The notes beneath the pieces are model-generated. The model was not told the origin of the DNA. It searched no databases and saw nothing but the letters and a program-made list of their open reading frames with translations. Below are positions 46,833-52,185 of a DNA stretch of 52,185 nt, piece by piece. This DNA is from Oscillospiraceae bacterium (lineage in GTDB: Bacteria; Bacillota; Clostridia; Oscillospirales; Oscillospiraceae), in contig CADBYZ010000002.1 in the NCBI GenBank assembly GCA_902799075.1, forward strand, positions 1 through 52,185, written 5' to 3'. The number at the start of each line of letters is the position of its first letter. Positions within the stretch are counted from its first letter, which is position 1. The position numbers and the translations under genes are program-made.

Positions 46833-47795
46833 ATGGCGGAAAGCTACAATATCTGCCTCGACGTGGGCGGGACCAAGGTCCTCGGCGCCATTTTCAACGA
46901 GAAGGACGAGATCATCTACCGGCTGAAAAAACGCTCCAATAGCGAGGGCGAGGGCTCGGCGGATGTGGAAAAGGTCATCATCAGCGTGGTGGAGGAGATG
47001 ATCAAGAAATCCGGCATTGACCCCAAGAAGCTCAATGCCATCGCCTCCTGCGCCCCCGGCGTCATCGACCAGGACAGGGGCATCGTGCTCTTCACCCCGA
47101 ACCTTCCCTGGCGCAACTATGACATTGCCGGGGCCATGAAGAAGAAATTCGGCGTGCCCTTCTTTGTGGGCAACGACGTGAATCTCGGCGTGCTGGGCGA
47201 ATACAAGTTCGGCGCGGCGAAGGGCTATAAGAACATTGTCGGCTTCTTCCCCGGCACCGGCATGGGCGGCGGCCTGATCCTCGACGGCAAGCTCTTCACC
47301 GGCAACCAGTTCAAGGCCGCCGAGTACGGCCACATGACCCTCGACCCGGACGGGCCCCTCTGCGGCTGCGGTCAGAGCGGCTGCCTGGAGGTCTTCTCCA
47401 GCAAGCGCGGCATGTCCGATTATATCCGCCAGCAGGTCGGCCGCAAACGCCCGTGCATGCTGGCCGAGGATGTTGCGAACGGAGGCATTTTCCGCAGCAA
47501 GCGTCTCAAGAAGGCCCTCGCCGCCAAGGACGAGGTCGCCATGGAGGCGGTGGACCGCGCCTGCCACTATCTCGCCATCGCCACCGGCAACATGATCAAC
47601 ACCATCTCTCCGGACCTCGTGATCTACGGCGGCGGCATCATGGAGGCCATGGGCCCGCTGTTTCTGGAAAAGATCCTCAAGGAGCTGGACCGCTACTGCA
47701 TGATCTCCATCCGCCCGACGGTGGACGTGAAGCTCGCCGCCCTCGGCGACGACTCCATCCTCTACGGCGACCTGGCCCTCATCAAGGGGCTGTAA
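46833..47795 (+). CDS. ROK-family sugar kinase (glucokinase-like)
   Basis: A 320-residue kinase of the ROK family. The phosphate loop 'DVGGTKVLGAIF' is at the N-terminus, the catalytic Asp lies in 'VGNDVN', and the zinc site is formed by the His of 'EYGHMTLDPDG' and the cysteines of 'CGCGQSGC'. 'PGTGMGGGLI' completes the sugar site. It likely phosphorylates glucose or a related hexose. It stands directly behind ppk on the same strand. Some ROK glucokinases use polyphosphate, so that donor is possible here, though not shown. AGGAGG precedes the ATG. Confidence 0.9.
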   Translation: MAESYNICLDVGGTKVLGAIFNEKDEIIYRLKKRSNSEGEGSADVEKVIISVVEEMIKKSGIDPKKLNAIASCAPGVIDQDRGIVLFTPNLPWRNYDIAGAMKKKFGVPFFVGNDVNLGVLGEYKFGAAKGYKNIVGFFPGTGMGGGLILDGKLFTGNQFKAAEYGHMTLDPDGPLCGCGQSGCLEVFSSKRGMSDYIRQQVGRKRPCMLAEDVANGGIFRSKRLKKALAAKDEVAMEAVDRACHYLAIATGNMINTISPDLVIYGGGIMEAMGPLFLEKILKELDRYCMISIRPTVDVKLAALGDDSILYGDLALIKGL

Positions 47796-47810
47796 TCAAA
47801 CACTTACACA

Positions 47811-47850
47811 GCAAGAGCGCGGGGCAAAGTTGCTCCGCGCTCTTGCTGTT
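47811..47850. terminator. Terminator after the ROK gene, shared with the convergent VOC gene
   Basis: A perfect 12-bp stem (47811-47822, GCAAGAGCGCGG, with 47835-47846), a 12-base loop, then TGTTTTA. Confidence 0.85.
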
Positions 47851-48216
47851 TTATCTCTTCGGGATGATCTCGATCCAGTACCCGTCCGGATCCTCGAGGA
47901 AGTAGATGCCCATTTCGGGATTTTCAAAGCATATACAGCCCTGGGCTTTGTGCTTTTCGTGGGCGGCGTCGAAGTCCTCCGCCATGAAGGCCAAGTGGTA
48001 TTCCTGCTCGCCCAGGTCGTAGGGCTCGCTGCGGTCACGCAGCCAGGTCAGCTCGAGCTGGAAGGGGCTCTTTCCGTCGCCGAGAAAGACGATCTTATAA
48101 TGCCCGTCGGCGGCGTTTTTCTCCCGTACCGGCTTGAGGCCCAGAGCCTCGTCATAGAATTTCAGGCTTCGCTCGAGATCGAAGACGTTGAAGTTAAAGT
48201 GGTTGAAGGTGAACAT
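47851..48216 (-). CDS. VOC-family protein (glyoxalase I-like)
   Basis: A 121-residue single-domain vicinal-oxygen-chelate protein. 'HFNFNVFDLERSLKFYDEALGL' begins the first beta-alpha-beta unit, and 'YHLAFMAEDFDAAHEKH' and 'YFLEDPDGYWIEII' form the second. Candidate metal ligands are a His near the N-terminus, a Glu in 'QLELTW', the His of 'YHLAF' and the Glu of 'WIEII', as in lactoylglutathione lyases. The substrate is unproven; methylglyoxal detoxification is the usual guess. It is convergent with the ROK gene and forms a separate unit. Confidence 0.88.
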   Translation of the reverse strand: MFTFNHFNFNVFDLERSLKFYDEALGLKPVREKNAADGHYKIVFLGDGKSPFQLELTWLRDRSEPYDLGEQEYHLAFMAEDFDAAHEKHKAQGCICFENPEMGIYFLEDPDGYWIEIIPKR

Positions 48217-48270
48217 GGCCTGCCCTCCCCTTTCGGTTTTTGTCTATTATACAAAATCCGCCGCCCGCGG

Positions 48271-49128
48271 TCAATCCTTCAGCTCGCTGACGATCATGGC
48301 CCCGATGACCAGCGCCGCGCCGATCATGGCCGGGACGCTCATCGGCTCCTTCAAAACCAGCAGCGACAGGAGAACCGCCACCACCGGGTCAAGATAGCTC
48401 AAAAGTGCGGCGGTCTGGGCCGGGACACGGGCGATGCTCCCGAAGTAGAGCACATAGGCGATGCCCGTGTGCACCACGCCGACGATGAGCAGCAGGACCG
48501 TGACCGACGGGGTAAAACGCAGGGCGGCCACATTTTCGGTCAGCAGCACGTAGGGCAGCATCACCGCGGCGGAGACGGCAAACTGAATCACGGTGCGGTC
48601 GGCGCCGGAGATATCTTTGAGGGTGCGGTTGATGATGACGATGGCGGCATAGAGCGCCGCGGCGACAAGACCGAAGGCCAGCCCCTTCGCCCCGTGCAGC
48701 CCGGTCGTGAGCACATCCGACACCAGCACCATCCCGAACACCGCAACGGCGGCGCACACTCCCTTGCGGAGGGTGATCCTCTCGCCGAACACCAGCGGCG
48801 ACAGCAGGATAATGAACACCGGGGCCATGTAATAGCACATGGTGGCCGCGGCGACGGAGGTGTAGTTGTACGCCTCAAAGAGGCAGATCCAGTTGATGCC
48901 CAGCATCGCGCCCGGGATCAGCAGCCGCCACAGGTTTTTCTTCACCGCCGAACGGTCGACGGGATCATGGCGCAAGGTGCGAACGGCCAGCAGAAACACA
49001 AGGCCGATCACCGACCGGGCCAGCGCCACAACGCTCGAGGGAAACGGGATGGCGCGCCGGAAAAGGCCGATGGTGCCGAAGATCAGCATGGACAGCACGA
49101 TCTGCGCGCGCGGGGAGAGTTTTTTCAT
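48271..49128 (-). CDS. EamA/DMT-superfamily transporter, copy 2
   Basis: A 285-residue membrane protein with ten helices in two EamA repeats. Conserved patterns are 'MLIFGTIGLFRR', 'WICLFEAYNYTSVAAATM' and 'TGIAYVLYFGSIARVPAQTAALLSYLDPVVAVLLS'-like segments of the second repeat. The substrate is unknown. It differs clearly in sequence from copy 1 at 43209. It is divergent from larB, and its promoter abuts the larB promoter. Confidence 0.88.
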   Translation of the reverse strand: MKKLSPRAQIVLSMLIFGTIGLFRRAIPFPSSVVALARSVIGLVFLLAVRTLRHDPVDRSAVKKNLWRLLIPGAMLGINWICLFEAYNYTSVAAATMCYYMAPVFIILLSPLVFGERITLRKGVCAAVAVFGMVLVSDVLTTGLHGAKGLAFGLVAAALYAAIVIINRTLKDISGADRTVIQFAVSAAVMLPYVLLTENVAALRFTPSVTVLLLIVGVVHTGIAYVLYFGSIARVPAQTAALLSYLDPVVAVLLSLLVLKEPMSVPAMIGAALVIGAMIVSELKD

Positions 49129-49163
49129 GGGTGCATCCTCTCTTTATCTCAGGGGATGGGCGC

Positions 49164-49193
49164 ATTATACCAGCTTATACTGACACCGTGCAA
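49164..49193 (-). promoter_or_regulatory. Promoter of the second EamA transporter
   Basis: Minus strand: TTGCAC (49193-49188), an 18-base spacer, and TATAAT (49169-49164). Confidence 0.65.
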
Positions 49194-49255
49194 GTTTAAA
49201 TGCTTGCATATAAGGGGAAAGTGGATTAAAATACAGGCACTGTACACTTGCACGG
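49186..49255. promoter_or_regulatory. Inverted 9-base arms flanking the divergent promoters
   Basis: CCGTGCAAG (49186-49194) overlaps the -35 box of the EamA promoter, and its inverted copy CTTGCACGG (49247-49255) lies just past the predicted larB transcription start. The arms are 52 bases apart. This could be a pair of operator half-sites controlling both promoters, or chance. Confidence 0.35.
49204..49232 (+). promoter_or_regulatory. Promoter of the larBEC operon
   Basis: TTGCAT (49204-49209), a 17-base spacer, TAAAAT (49227-49232), about 35 bases before the larB ATG. Confidence 0.65.
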
Positions 49256-49266
49256 GAGGTCAGACT

Positions 49267-50019
49267 ATGGATAAAACGGAGATGACGGCGCTGCTTCACG
49301 AGGTCGCCGCCGGGAACATAAGTCCCGAGGACGCGGCTTTGAAGCTCAAGATGCAGCCCTTTCAGGAGATCGGTGAATATGCCAAGGTGGACTTTCACCG
49401 CGGCATCCGCCAGGGCGTGCCGGAGGTGATCTACGGTGCGGGCAAGACGAAGGAGCACATCCTGGGCATTGCGCAGGCCATGGTGAAAAACGGGCAGCAG
49501 ACGGTGCTCATCACGCGTCTCACCCCGGAGGCGGCGGATTTTGTGAGGGCCGAACTGCCGCTCAAATACGACGAGCTCTCCAAGACCGGCGTCATCGGGG
49601 AGCTGCCGAAGCCCACGGGCAAGGGCCGTGTGGTGGTCGCCACCGGCGGTACCAGCGACATCCCGGTGGCCGAGGAGGCCGCCGTCACGGCGGAGGTGCT
49701 GGGCAACGAGGTCGTGCGCCTGTATGATGTGGGCGTGTCCGGCATCCACAGGCTTCTGAGCCACATGGATCTCATCATGTCCGCCCGGGTGATCGTCGCC
49801 GTTGCCGGTATGGAGGGGGCGCTGCCCTCGGTCATCGGCGGGCTTGCCGACTGCCCGGTCATTGCGGTTCCCACGAGCGTCGGCTACGGGGCCAGCCTCG
49901 GCGGCATCGCTGCGCTGCTTTCGATGCTCAACTCCTGCGCCAGCGGCGTGTCGGTGGTGAACATCGACAACGGCTTCGGCGCGGGCTATATGGCGAGTAT
50001 GATCAACCATCTGGATTGA
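49267..50019 (+). CDS. larB: Nickel-pincer cofactor synthesis protein LarB
   Basis: A 250-residue protein. LarB carboxylates and hydrolyses nicotinic acid adenine dinucleotide to start synthesis of the nickel-pincer nucleotide cofactor. Family motifs: 'DFHRGIRQGVPEVIYGAGKT' near residue 45, then the AIR-carboxylase-like core 'VVVATGGTSDIPVAEEAAVTAE', 'DVGVSGIHRLL', 'GMEGALPSVIGGL' and 'PTSVGYGASLGG'. The start is ATG 49267, with GGGAGG 7 bases upstream. It is the first gene of the larB-larE-larC operon. No larA (lactate racemase) lies in the window. Confidence 0.95.
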   Translation: MDKTEMTALLHEVAAGNISPEDAALKLKMQPFQEIGEYAKVDFHRGIRQGVPEVIYGAGKTKEHILGIAQAMVKNGQQTVLITRLTPEAADFVRAELPLKYDELSKTGVIGELPKPTGKGRVVVATGGTSDIPVAEEAAVTAEVLGNEVVRLYDVGVSGIHRLLSHMDLIMSARVIVAVAGMEGALPSVIGGLADCPVIAVPTSVGYGASLGGIAALLSMLNSCASGVSVVNIDNGFGAGYMASMINHLD

Positions 50020-50020
50020 T

Positions 50021-50776
50021 ATGGAACTACAGGAATTTTTCACAGCCCATCCGCGTGTCGCGCTGGCCTTCTCCGGCGGGGTGGATTCATCGTATCTGCT
50101 GTACGCGGGGTTCAAATGGGCAGCGAAACTGGGGGTGTACTATGTCAAGTCCCCATTCCAGCCCGAATTTGAATATCGCGACGCGCTGCGGCTCACGCGG
50201 GAGCTGGGGGCCGAGGTCACGGTACTGACCGCCGATCCACTGTCCGATCCGCTGGTCGCCGCCAATCCCGCAAACCGCTGCTACTATTGCAAGAAAGTAA
50301 TTATGTCAACTATCAAAGCTGCCGCCGTGCGGGACGGCTTTGACCTCATCATCGACGGGACGAACGCCAGCGATGACATCTCCGACCGCCCCGGTTATAA
50401 GGCGCTGGGCGAGGAAGGGGTGCTGTCCCCTCTGCGCATCTGCGGCATCACGAAGGCAAGGCTGCGGGAGCTATCGAAAGAGGCCGGGCTTTTCACCTGG
50501 TCCAAGCCCGCCTATGCCTGTCTCGCCACACGCATCCCGACGGGTGAGGCCATCACCGCCGAGAAACTCCACGCCGTGGAGCAGAGCGAAGACGCCCTGT
50601 TCCGGATGGGCTTTACGGATTTTCGCGTGCGCACAAAGGACGGCGCGGCAAAGCTCCAGTTCATCGCCGAGCAGCACGGCGAGGCGGCGAAGCGCATGGA
50701 CGAGATCAAAGCGGCGCTCGCGCCTTACTATTCCGAGGTCAGTCTTGACCCGATCCCGAGGGAGAAAAGCAAATGA
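50021..50776 (+). CDS. larE: Sulfur transferase LarE
   Basis: A 251-residue PP-loop enzyme that adds sulfur to the LarB product. The ATP-binding loop is 'FSGGVDSSYLL'. 'CYYCKK' lies about residues 87-92, and the cysteine in 'YACLATRIP' sits where sacrificial LarE enzymes donate their own sulfur. Its ATG follows the larB TGA by one base and its TGA overlaps the larC ATG (ATGA), so the three genes are tightly coupled. Whether it is sacrificial or uses an iron-sulfur cluster cannot be settled by eye. Confidence 0.95.
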   Translation: MELQEFFTAHPRVALAFSGGVDSSYLLYAGFKWAAKLGVYYVKSPFQPEFEYRDALRLTRELGAEVTVLTADPLSDPLVAANPANRCYYCKKVIMSTIKAAAVRDGFDLIIDGTNASDDISDRPGYKALGEEGVLSPLRICGITKARLRELSKEAGLFTWSKPAYACLATRIPTGEAITAEKLHAVEQSEDALFRMGFTDFRVRTKDGAAKLQFIAEQHGEAAKRMDEIKAALAPYYSEVSLDPIPREKSK

Positions 50777-51816
50777 AAACACTGTACGTTGACTGCGGCA
50801 TGGGTGTCGCCGGCGATATGCTTACGGGCGCCCTGCTGGATTTACTGGACGAGCAGGGGCAGGCGGAATTTCTGAGAGAAATCAACGAAGCCCTCGCCGG
50901 GAAAGCGATCGTCACCGCAGAGTGGGAGACAAAGTGCGGCGTGAAGGGCCTGCATGTCCACGTCACGATAGGCGGCGAGGAAGAGGGGCACGAGCACCAT
51001 CATCACGATGGGGAACACCACCATCACCACAACGGCATCAAAGAAATCCGGGCGCTGATCGACGCCATGCCGCTGTCAGAAGACGTGCGGGACAACGCCC
51101 GTTACGTCTTTGATTCCATTGCCAAAGCCGAGAGTGAAGTACACGGCCAGGACATGGAGCACATCCATTTCCACGAGGTCGGCACGATCGACGCGGTGGC
51201 GGACGTGGTGGGCGTGTGCCTGCTGATGGAGAAGCTCCGGCCTGAGTCGGTGATCGCCTCCCCCATCAATGTGGGCGGCGGCACGGTCCCGGCGACGGAG
51301 ATTCTTCTTCGGGGGCTGCCCTGGTATGAAGGAGACATCAAATCCGAGCTCTGCACCCCGACGGGCGCAGCACTGGCGCGGCACTTTGCCATGCGCTATG
51401 AGAGTGTGCCGGTGCTGCGCGTGGTAAAATGTGGTTACGGCATGGGGACGAAGGAGTTTGAACGCCTCAACGCCGTGCGTGTCCTGCTGGGCGAGGGGCC
51501 GGACGCGCCGGAGGACGTGACGGAACTGTGCTGCAACATTGACGACATGAGCGGCGAGGAAATCGGTTTTGCCATGGAACGTCTCTTTGAGGCCGGAGCC
51601 CTCGATGTATGGACGACGCCTATCGGCATGAAAAAAAGCCGCCCGGGTGTCATGCTGTCGGTGCTTCAAGCATACCTCGACGCTCGGTGTGCGTCAGCAT
51701 TGGCTCTCCCGGCACAGTCTCGGACGTTCCTTCCGAGACGCGCAGACCCCTTGGGGCGAGGTGACAGTCAAGCAGGCCGAGGGCTGGGGCGCAAAGCGCG
51801 AAAAGCCCGAATATGA
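50773..51816 (+). CDS. larC: Nickel insertion protein LarC, first part (frame 1)
   Basis: LarC inserts nickel into the pincer cofactor in a CTP-dependent reaction. The frame carries the expected N-terminus ('YVDCGMGVAGDMLTGALLDLL'), a His-rich nickel-binding stretch (about 75-88), 'HFHEVGTIDAVADVVG', 'TPTGAALARHF' and 'CNIDDMSGEEIGFAMERLFEAGALDVWTTPI'-type core. Homology ends at 'GVMLSVL' (codon 298, base 51666). The remaining about 50 codons to 51816 are out of frame and have no family character. The C-terminal domain continues in the next frame (51647-51883). Some LarC genes are split and joined by programmed frameshifting, but here about 13 residues also seem to be missing at the junction. 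Confidence 0.85.
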   Translation: MKTLYVDCGMGVAGDMLTGALLDLLDEQGQAEFLREINEALAGKAIVTAEWETKCGVKGLHVHVTIGGEEEGHEHHHHDGEHHHHHNGIKEIRALIDAMPLSEDVRDNARYVFDSIAKAESEVHGQDMEHIHFHEVGTIDAVADVVGVCLLMEKLRPESVIASPINVGGGTVPATEILLRGLPWYEGDIKSELCTPTGAALARHFAMRYESVPVLRVVKCGYGMGTKEFERLNAVRVLLGEGPDAPEDVTELCCNIDDMSGEEIGFAMERLFEAGALDVWTTPIGMKKSRPGVMLSVLQAYLDARCASALALPAQSRTFLPRRADPLGRGDSQAGRGLGRKARKARI

Positions 51817-51883
51817 GGACCTGGCGCGTATCGCGCGGGAGCACAGCCTGAGCCTGCGGGAAGTAAAGGAACAGATAAAATAA
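51647..51883 (+). CDS. larC: LarC C-terminal part (LarC2-like) in a shifted frame
   Basis: From about base 51665 this frame reads 'FKHTSTLGVRQHWLSRHSLG', 'TPWGEVTVKQAEGWG' and 'KREKPEYEDLARIAREH', which is the LarC C-terminal domain. It has no credible start of its own: the GTG at 51647 lies within the coding part of frame 1 and has no ribosome binding site. Expression would need a +1 shift near CTT-C-AAG (51664-51670) or the gene is broken. A deletion of 38 or 41 bases in an ancestral single frame would give both the frame change and the missing residues. Confidence 0.75.
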   Translation: MSCCRCFKHTSTLGVRQHWLSRHSLGRSFRDAQTPWGEVTVKQAEGWGAKREKPEYEDLARIAREHSLSLREVKEQIK

Positions 51884-51916
51884 AGGATCCGTCTCCCGAT
51901 CGAGCGATAAATAGCA

Positions 51917-52081
51917 AAAGGCAGTGCCGCATAATTCGGCAAGAGCAGATTTCGAGAAAAAACGGGTTCTGGCGAAGGCAGTTTTTCGCAGGAATACTTT
52001 GTGTATTTCAAGAAAAGCTGCCAAAGCCAGGGCACATTTTTTCCGAAAGATGCCGAAGCCGGATTATGCGGTGCTGCCTTT
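51917..52081. repeat. MITE-like repeat with 24-base imperfect terminal inverted repeats
   Basis: AAAGGCAGTGCCGCATAATT... (51917-51940) and its inverted counterpart (52058-52081, ending GTGCTGCCTTT) match at 21 of 24 positions. The interior also pairs with itself (runs of GAAAAAA and GGCAAG). Open frames across it are not protein-like. It lies directly downstream of larC. Confidence 0.6.
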
Positions 52082-52082
52082 A

Positions 52083-52121
52083 AGAAAAAATAACAAAAGC
52101 AGAGTGCCTGACCACTCTGCT
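52083..52121 (-). terminator. Terminator for a minus-strand gene beyond the window
   Basis: AGCAGAGTG (52098-52106) pairs with CACTCTGCT (52113-52121) across a 6-base loop. The minus strand then reads TTTTGTTATTTTTTC. Confidence 0.6.
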
Positions 52122-52185
52122 ATGTGTTAAGGAAGATTCCTTTTATGAAGTTCTTTCCTGCTTGCGAGTATAGAATACCAGACAG
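52120..52185 (-). CDS. Possible C-terminal end of a gene cut by the window edge
   Basis: On the minus strand a frame is open from base 52185 and ends '...AGKNFIKGIFLNT' at a TAG (52122-52120) that abuts the terminator hairpin. With only 21 codons the product cannot be identified, and the call rests mainly on the terminator placed behind it. Confidence 0.3.
   Translation of the reverse strand: MSGILYSQAGKNFIKGIFLNT

Noticed and set aside
47830-49266. Upstream extension of the larB frame through the EamA and VOC genes
   Set aside because: LarB homology begins at the ATG at 49267, which has its own ribosome binding site and promoter; the upstream part is antisense to two real genes.
51924-52130. 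A 68-codon plus-strand frame after larC
   Set aside because: It lies almost entirely inside the MITE-like repeat, is basic and low in complexity, and has no ribosome binding site.
1-52185. CRISPR arrays, tRNA or rRNA genes, prophage or plasmid replication genes
   Set aside because: I looked for spaced direct repeats, cloverleaf arms with CCA ends, rRNA signatures and integrase or Rep proteins and saw none that could be supported by eye.

Overview
The window looks like chromosomal DNA of a high-G+C, spore-forming member of the Firmicutes (Clostridia), most like the gut Oscillospiraceae group. The evidence is a set of sporulation proteins (SpoVAD, SpoVAE, a SpoVB-like flippase, a YlmC/YmxH-type PRC-barrel protein), Gram-positive signal peptides and a lipobox, strong AGGAGG-type ribosome binding sites, FMN-riboswitch control of a RibU-type ECF transporter, NHLM-type peptide exporters, and small palindromic repeats of a kind I associate with this group. 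The taxonomic call is inference; no rRNA or tRNA gene is visible.

Layout. 1-1.8 kb: a partial gene, a small secreted protein and a YcxB-like membrane protein. 1.8-11.4 kb: an AraC-type regulator divergent from a TRAP transporter (dctPQM), followed by two tandem GH31 alpha-glucosidase paralogues; this reads as a carbohydrate or sugar-acid uptake and hydrolysis locus. 11.5-12.5 kb: a YdcF/DUF218 protein. 12.8-20.9 kb, minus strand: a seven-gene phospho-signalling operon with an HTH regulator, two PP2C phosphatases, a membrane trypsin-like protease with a cytoplasmic FHA domain, a zinc-ribbon FHA protein, a Ser/Thr kinase with RDD and FHA domains, and a membrane VWA-like protein with a cytoplasmic FHA domain. 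This is the most unusual system in the window. 21-23 kb: small secreted proteins and a decayed ATPase fragment. 23.3-27.1 kb: a secreted HAD-family protein, then a two-gene redox module in which a 4Fe-4S membrane protein is fused to a TlpA thioredoxin and its partner ends in a CXXC motif of the CD1871A type. 27.3-32.6 kb: an NHLM-type peptide export operon (two ABC transporters, a very short HlyD-like protein, a coiled-coil membrane protein) without a visible precursor. 32.7-37.2 kb: spoVAD-spoVAE, a cytidylate-kinase-like protein, a SpoVB-like flippase, and a RibU-type riboflavin transporter under an FMN riboswitch. 37.3-42.8 kb: a SLOG-type protein, then a compact operon of lipoprotein, hflX, yigZ, patatin and a double-HD phosphohydrolase. 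42.9-49.1 kb: ymxH, two EamA transporters, polyphosphate kinase with a ROK sugar kinase behind it, and a VOC protein. 49.2-51.9 kb: the nickel-pincer cofactor genes larB-larE-larC, with larC split between two frames. The right end holds a MITE-like repeat and possibly the tail of another gene.

The kinase cluster is coherent as a signalling circuit. One kinase can create phosphothreonine marks, FHA domains can read them on the cytoplasmic side of two proteins whose effector domains lie outside the membrane, and two PP2C enzymes can erase them. Domain assignments, promoters and repeats were read by eye; no database search or alignment was run.
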